Positions 60,825 to 64,000 of a stretch of 64,000 bases of DNA are shown piece by piece. The notes under the pieces were generated by a model. That model saw nothing but the letters and a program-made list of their open reading frames with translations, searched no databases and had not been told where the DNA came from. Origin of the DNA: Streptomyces aureocirculatus (lineage in GTDB: Bacteria; Actinomycetota; Actinomycetes; Streptomycetales; Streptomycetaceae). Numbering within the stretch: the stretch's first letter is position 1; every line of letters starts with the position of its first letter. Position numbers and translations under genes: made by a program. The stretch lies in assembly GCF_000720475.1 (NCBI RefSeq), contig NZ_JOAP01000041.1:1-64000 (forward strand). Direction: 5' to 3'.

Positions 60825-61812
60825 GGTGTGCCGTTCCTTGGCCGGGGCCGGGGCCGGGGCCGGGTGCCGTCAGGGTCAGGAACACGTCGTCCAGCGTCGC
60901 CGTGTGCACGGCGAAGTGCGTCACGTCCGTTCCGGCCGGATCCAGTTCGTCGAGGAGTGCGCGTACGTGGCGGGCCGAGCCGTCGGTGGGGAGGCCGAGG
61001 GTGCGGGCCCCGGGGTCGTGGTGGCTGGCGTGCGGGGTCCGTGCGGTCAGGCGCAGATAGGCCGCTGACGTCGCCAGGGTGAGGTCGAGCCGGTGGCCCG
61101 CCGTCCGGGACTTGAGCTCCGCCGCCGTCCCCTGCGCCACGATCACGCCGTCGTGCAGCACCGCGACCCGGTCCGAGAGCCGGTCGGCCTCCTCCAGATA
61201 CTGCGTGGTCAGGAAGACCGTCGTCCCGTTCGCGGCGAGCTCACCCACCGTGTCCCACAACGCCCGGCGACTGTGCGGGTCGAGCCCCGACGTCGGTTCG
61301 TCCAGGAAGATCACCTCGGGCTCCCCGACAAGGCCTGCCGCGAGGTCGACGCGCCGCCGCATGCCTCCGGAGTACGTACGCACGAGGCGGTCACCGGCCC
61401 CGTACAGGCCGAAGCGGTCCAGGAGCTCGGCCGCGCGGGCGCGGGCCGCGGCGCGTCCGAGGCCCGCGAGGCGCGCCATCATGCGCAGGTTCTCCCTGCC
61501 GGTCTGCGCCTCGTCGACGGCCGCGAACTGGCCGGTGAGGCTGATCGCGCGACGCACCCGGTGGCGTTCGTCCCGGACGTCGTACCCGGCGACGGCAGCC
61601 GTGCCCGCGTCCGGCTCGGTGAGGGTCGCGAGAATGCGGACGGTGGTCGTCTTGCCCGCGCCGTTCGGGCCGAGCAGGGCGAAGACCGTGCCGGGCGCGA
61701 CGCGCAGGTCGATACCGCGCAGCACGGTGACGGGCGGCCCGGTGCCGCCCGCCCGCGAGGGTGCTCCGTAGGACTTCGTGAGGCCGGTCGCCTCGATCGC
61801 GGCGATGGACAT
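60817..61812 (-). CDS. ABC transporter ATPase, DrrA-like
   Basis: This 331-residue ATPase has Walker A GPNGAGKTT, signature YSGGMRRRVDLA, Walker B VIFLDEPTSGLDPHS and H-loop TTQYLEEAD, and the roughly 80-residue carboxy-terminal domain seen in DrrA-type exporters (LTARTPHASHH through AVHTATLDDVFLTLT). With the permease it forms a drug or glycolipid exporter. The upstream TetR gene is divergent and probably represses it. Confidence 0.92.
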   Translation of the reverse strand: MSIAAIEATGLTKSYGAPSRAGGTGPPVTVLRGIDLRVAPGTVFALLGPNGAGKTTTVRILATLTEPDAGTAAVAGYDVRDERHRVRRAISLTGQFAAVDEAQTGRENLRMMARLAGLGRAAARARAAELLDRFGLYGAGDRLVRTYSGGMRRRVDLAAGLVGEPEVIFLDEPTSGLDPHSRRALWDTVGELAANGTTVFLTTQYLEEADRLSDRVAVLHDGVIVAQGTAAELKSRTAGHRLDLTLATSAAYLRLTARTPHASHHDPGARTLGLPTDGSARHVRALLDELDPAGTDVTHFAVHTATLDDVFLTLTAPGPGPGPGQGTAHHA

Positions 61813-61835
61813 CGTCTCTCCCCGTCTCCCAGCGG

Positions 61836-61888
61836 CCTGTACTGCTGCCAGTACTCCGCCAGTACTTCCCGCACTCCGCCAGTACTGT
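61836..61888. promoter_or_regulatory. Repeated AGTACTGG sites in the DrrAB-TetR promoter region
   Basis: Read leftward, AGTACTGGCGGAGT occurs twice 20 bases apart, followed by AGTACTGG and AGTACAGG. AGTACT is itself a palindrome. The cluster lies 24-76 bp before the ATPase start. It is a good candidate operator for the divergent TetR regulator, with several dimers bound side by side. Confidence 0.6.
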
Positions 61889-62014
61889 GTATGGCATAAG
61901 CATTACCGTGTAAGGGTTACGCAGAAATACGATGTGCGTCAAGCGGTGTTCGTCGGGATTCGTGTCCGTGGGTTCCGTCGGGTACGTCGAGCCAGTGGTG
62001 GAGGAGGGTCGGGC

Positions 62015-62794
62015 ATGCCGGACGGCAGGGGTGACGGCGGTACGGGGCTGCCGCCGAGCCTCGAGGTGGCCTGGGGGCTGCGGGAGCGTCCCGCGAAGGG
62101 GCCGCGGCCCGGCCTGAGTCTCGGCCGTATCGTCGCCGCGGCCATCGGCGTCGCCGCCGCGGAGGGCATCGGCGCCGTCTCCATGGGGCGCGTCGCCAAG
62201 GAGCTGGGCGTCTCGACGATGTCCCTGTACCGGTACGTGTCCGCCAGGGACGAGCTGTACGTCCTGATGGAGGACTCGGCCTTCGGCCCGCCGCCCCCGA
62301 CACCGGACGACGTGACCGGCTGGCGTGCCCGCCTGGAGTGGTGGGCGCGCGCCCAGCGTGCGGTGTTCCACCGGAACCTGTGGCTCCTGCGGATCCCGAT
62401 CTCCTCGCCGCCCGCCTCGCCGCACGCGCTGCAATGGATGGAGCGGGGGCTCGCCGCCCTGAACGGCACCGGTCTCGACGACGGCCGCAGGATCTCCGTG
62501 ATCATGCTGGTCGGCGGGTACGTACGCAACGAGGCCACGCTCATGGCCGACCTGACCGCCGCCGTCACCGCCCGCGGCGAGACCCCCGCCGAGGTCATGC
62601 GGCGCTACGAACGCACCGTCGGCGCCCTGATCGGCACCGACCCCGCACCCGGCCCCGACCGCTATCCCGCGCTGCGGCGCCTCCTCGCATCGGGAGCCCT
62701 CGGCGAGCCTGACGACTCGCCCGACGCGGAGTTCGAGTTCGGGCTGCGGTGTGTGCTCGACGGCGTCGAGGCGCTCCTGCCGAGGAACGGCTGA
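62015..62794 (+). CDS. TetR-family regulator of the DrrAB-like exporter
   Basis: This 259-residue regulator has a TetR helix-turn-helix (about 36-85; VSMGRVAKELGVSTMSLYRYVSARDEL) and the TetR_C_1-type ligand domain common in regulators beside DrrAB exporters. ATG 62015 has GGAGGAGG upstream. Divergent placement and the repeats between the genes support control of the exporter. The frame is open further upstream, without support. Confidence 0.9.
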   Translation: MPDGRGDGGTGLPPSLEVAWGLRERPAKGPRPGLSLGRIVAAAIGVAAAEGIGAVSMGRVAKELGVSTMSLYRYVSARDELYVLMEDSAFGPPPPTPDDVTGWRARLEWWARAQRAVFHRNLWLLRIPISSPPASPHALQWMERGLAALNGTGLDDGRRISVIMLVGGYVRNEATLMADLTAAVTARGETPAEVMRRYERTVGALIGTDPAPGPDRYPALRRLLASGALGEPDDSPDAEFEFGLRCVLDGVEALLPRNG

Positions 62795-62877
62795 GCCTCG
62801 CCGCACCTGCGTACGCCCACGCCCGCCGGGCCGGTCCGGCCGCTCACGCGCACCGCGTGCGCCCCGTAGGAAGTTGG

Positions 62878-62993
62878 CCTCGTGAGTCTCACACGTGCCG
62901 CGTGCGCCTCGTGAGTCTCACACGTGCCGCGTGCGCCTCGTGAGTCTCACACGTGCCGCGTGCGCCTCGTGAGTCTCACGCGTACCGAGTGAG
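62878..62993. repeat. 29-bp tandem minisatellite between two convergent TetR genes
   Basis: Three perfect 29-bp units (62878-62906, 62907-62935, 62936-62964) and a partly diverged fourth (62965-62993) fill the space between the genes. Each contains GTGAGTCTCAC, near-palindromic, and ACGTGCCGCGTGCG. The fourth unit includes the stop codon and last codons of the leftward TetR gene. They are too regular and lack spacers to be CRISPR. Confidence 0.95.
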
Positions 62994-63668
62994 CCCCGCG
63001 CTCAACTGGTCGAACGCCCGCGTCGCCGCGCGCACCGCGTCCGCGTGCACATCGCCCGCCCGCTCACCCGCGTCCACGCGCCGCCAGTTCTCCCGGGCCA
63101 GGACCCGCTGCGCCGCCAGGATCTGGGCGGCGGCGAGCCGTGCGTCCAGGAGGGGGGCGGCCCTCGGGGAGTCGTCGGGGGCGGCCCCGGCGGAGTCGGT
63201 GTCGAGGGCGGCCGCGAGGGTGTGCTCCATCCGCTCCTGGTACGTGTGGAGGCGGGCGACGAGCGACGGCGTGGCGTAGAGGAGTTGGTGGAACGCGAGG
63301 ACTCCTGGGGCGTCGTTGAGACCCGTCACCGGGTCGTGGCGGTCCAGGCCGTCCAGGAAGTGGGCGCGCAGCGCGGCCAGCGGGGACCGGCCCGCGGGGC
63401 GGCCGGTCACGACGCGGGCCGCCTCGTCCTCGTGGTCGGCGAACCGGTGCAGGACCAGGTCCTCCTTGGCCGGGAAGTACCGGAACAGCGTCGGCTTGGA
63501 GATCTCCGCCGCCGCGGCCACCTCCGCCACCGACACCTTCTCGAAGCCGCGCTCCAGGAACAGCGCGATCGCCGCCTCCGAGATCGCCTCGTACGTGCGC
63601 TGTTTCTTGAGCTGCCGCAGGCCCACCGGGGCCCCGGGTGTGCTGGTGTCCTCGTTCTCGCCGGTCAT
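62976..63668 (-). CDS. TetR-family regulator divergent to the HelD-like gene
   Basis: This 230-residue protein has an acidic head, a TetR helix-turn-helix (about 25-70; VSVAEVAAAAEISKPTLFRYFPAKEDL) and a helical ligand domain (MftR-like carboxy-terminal type). ATG 63668 is chosen; a longer frame upstream crosses the intergenic promoter. It probably represses itself and the divergent helicase gene. Its carboxy terminus is encoded by the last copy of a 29-bp repeat. Confidence 0.9.
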   Translation of the reverse strand: MTGENEDTSTPGAPVGLRQLKKQRTYEAISEAAIALFLERGFEKVSVAEVAAAAEISKPTLFRYFPAKEDLVLHRFADHEDEAARVVTGRPAGRSPLAALRAHFLDGLDRHDPVTGLNDAPGVLAFHQLLYATPSLVARLHTYQERMEHTLAAALDTDSAGAAPDDSPRAAPLLDARLAAAQILAAQRVLARENWRRVDAGERAGDVHADAVRAATRAFDQLSAGLTRYA

Positions 63669-63690
63669 GCCCGGTAGCGTACCGCAGAAT

Positions 63691-63720
63691 GAGTCTCGGT
63701 TATAAATGTGACTCGGTAAC
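63691..63720. promoter_or_regulatory. Operator-like region between TetR and HelD-like genes
   Basis: GAGTCTCGGTTAT and GTGACTCGGTAAC lie side by side, forming imperfect direct repeats of (GA)CTCGGTTA and an interrupted inverted repeat of GAGTC. A leftward -10 candidate TATAAC overlaps them. Binding by the TetR protein is likely. Confidence 0.45.
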
Positions 63721-63742
63721 GTTTTCTTGTACGCTCGACGGT

Positions 63743-64000
63743 ATGACGCCACTTGACGAAGCGCTCGGGCGGGAGCGCCGCTACCACGACACCTGCCGCG
63801 CCGCCCTCGCCGCGATGGTCGACGGCGCGCAGGAGCACGTCGTCACCGGCGAGCAGGTGTCGGCGTCCGGGGCGGACGCCGAAGTGCTCGGGTACCAACT
63901 GCGCAGCAGGGCCAAGGAGATGCGCGAACTCCCCGACGCACCGCTGTTCTTCGGTCGCCTGGACTTCGACGCGCACGCCCCCGAGGCGGGTGACCACCGC
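63743..64000 (+). CDS. HelD-like helicase, amino-terminal fragment (cut by the window)
   Basis: Only the first 86 codons are present. They contain a long helix pair and LFFGRLDFDAHAP, as in the amino-terminal coiled coil and first ATPase strand region of HelD/HelR, the UvrD-like proteins that remove stalled RNA polymerase from DNA. Some members give rifamycin tolerance. A -10 candidate TACGCT lies seven bases before ATG 63743, so the mRNA is probably leaderless. The rest is beyond position 64000, so the assignment is provisional. Confidence 0.7.
   Translation, partial: MTPLDEALGRERRYHDTCRAALAAMVDGAQEHVVTGEQVSASGADAEVLGYQLRSRAKEMRELPDAPLFFGRLDFDAHAPEAGDHR

Noticed and set aside
62878..62993. 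CRISPR array
   Set aside because: Units are directly adjacent without spacers, only four copies, and no cas genes are near. It is a minisatellite.

Overview
The window looks like a piece of a Streptomyces chromosome core. GC content is very high throughout, GTG and TTG starts are frequent, and several genes are diagnostic of the genus or its close relatives: GlnR, the nickel regulator Nur, mycothiol synthase MshD, a CHC-type CsoR, the c-di-GMP-binding anti-sigma factor RsiG, and the six or seven gene cluster known in S. coelicolor as cmdABCDEF. Gene order resembles, as far as I recall, the SCO4120s to SCO4180s of S. coelicolor. No database search was possible, so all correspondences are from memory.

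Layout. Positions 1-94 are the 3' end of a 5S rRNA and its terminator, so the window begins just behind an rRNA operon. 147-4635 holds a NarL-type two-component system, an ABC exporter and an acetyltransferase. 4743-15876 is a chromosomal type IV secretion-like locus: a coupling-protein-like ATPase without a Walker A motif, a VirB4 ATPase split over two genes (the amino half carrying VirB3-like membrane segments), VirB6-, VirB8- and VirB2-like membrane proteins, a proline-rich membrane protein and a divergent VirB1-like transglycosylase/NlpC peptidase. No relaxase, integrase or attachment site is visible, so it reads as a domesticated envelope or developmental machine. 16197-20285 contains a PAP2 phosphatase, a Tat-type FAD lipoprotein, a second lipoprotein and a small conserved protein.

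20453-34669 is a copper/phosphate block: csoR with its operator, a DUF47 protein and Pit transporter, pstSCAB behind four PhoP-box repeats, a Nudix hydrolase, a CHAD protein and ppk, then mshD and a secreted 5'-nucleotidase. 34777-45656 carries a DUF2993 protein, an ABC-F ATPase, an MprAB-like two-component system with an HtrA-like protease, a LacI regulator, glnR, a hydrolase, a MoaD-like protein and a membrane protein. 45779-54104 carries a second DUF2993 protein, a cysteine-containing leader peptide ahead of a sulfurtransferase/DUF1416 pair, small membrane proteins, nur, ygfZ, dtd, rsiG and an asparaginase.

54329-64000 is the accessory end. Two paralogous modules each pair a 61-62 residue membrane protein with a divergent GntR-like regulator across matching palindromic operators; the second regulator abuts a HAD hydrolase and is followed by a phosphotransferase and a membrane protein whose cytosolic domain resembles the regulators' sensor domain. 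After these come a DrrAB-type exporter with a TetR regulator, a 29-bp minisatellite, a second TetR gene and the start of a HelD-like helicase cut by the window edge. Several genes here and the leader peptide look leaderless, with a -10 hexamer 6-7 bases before the start codon.
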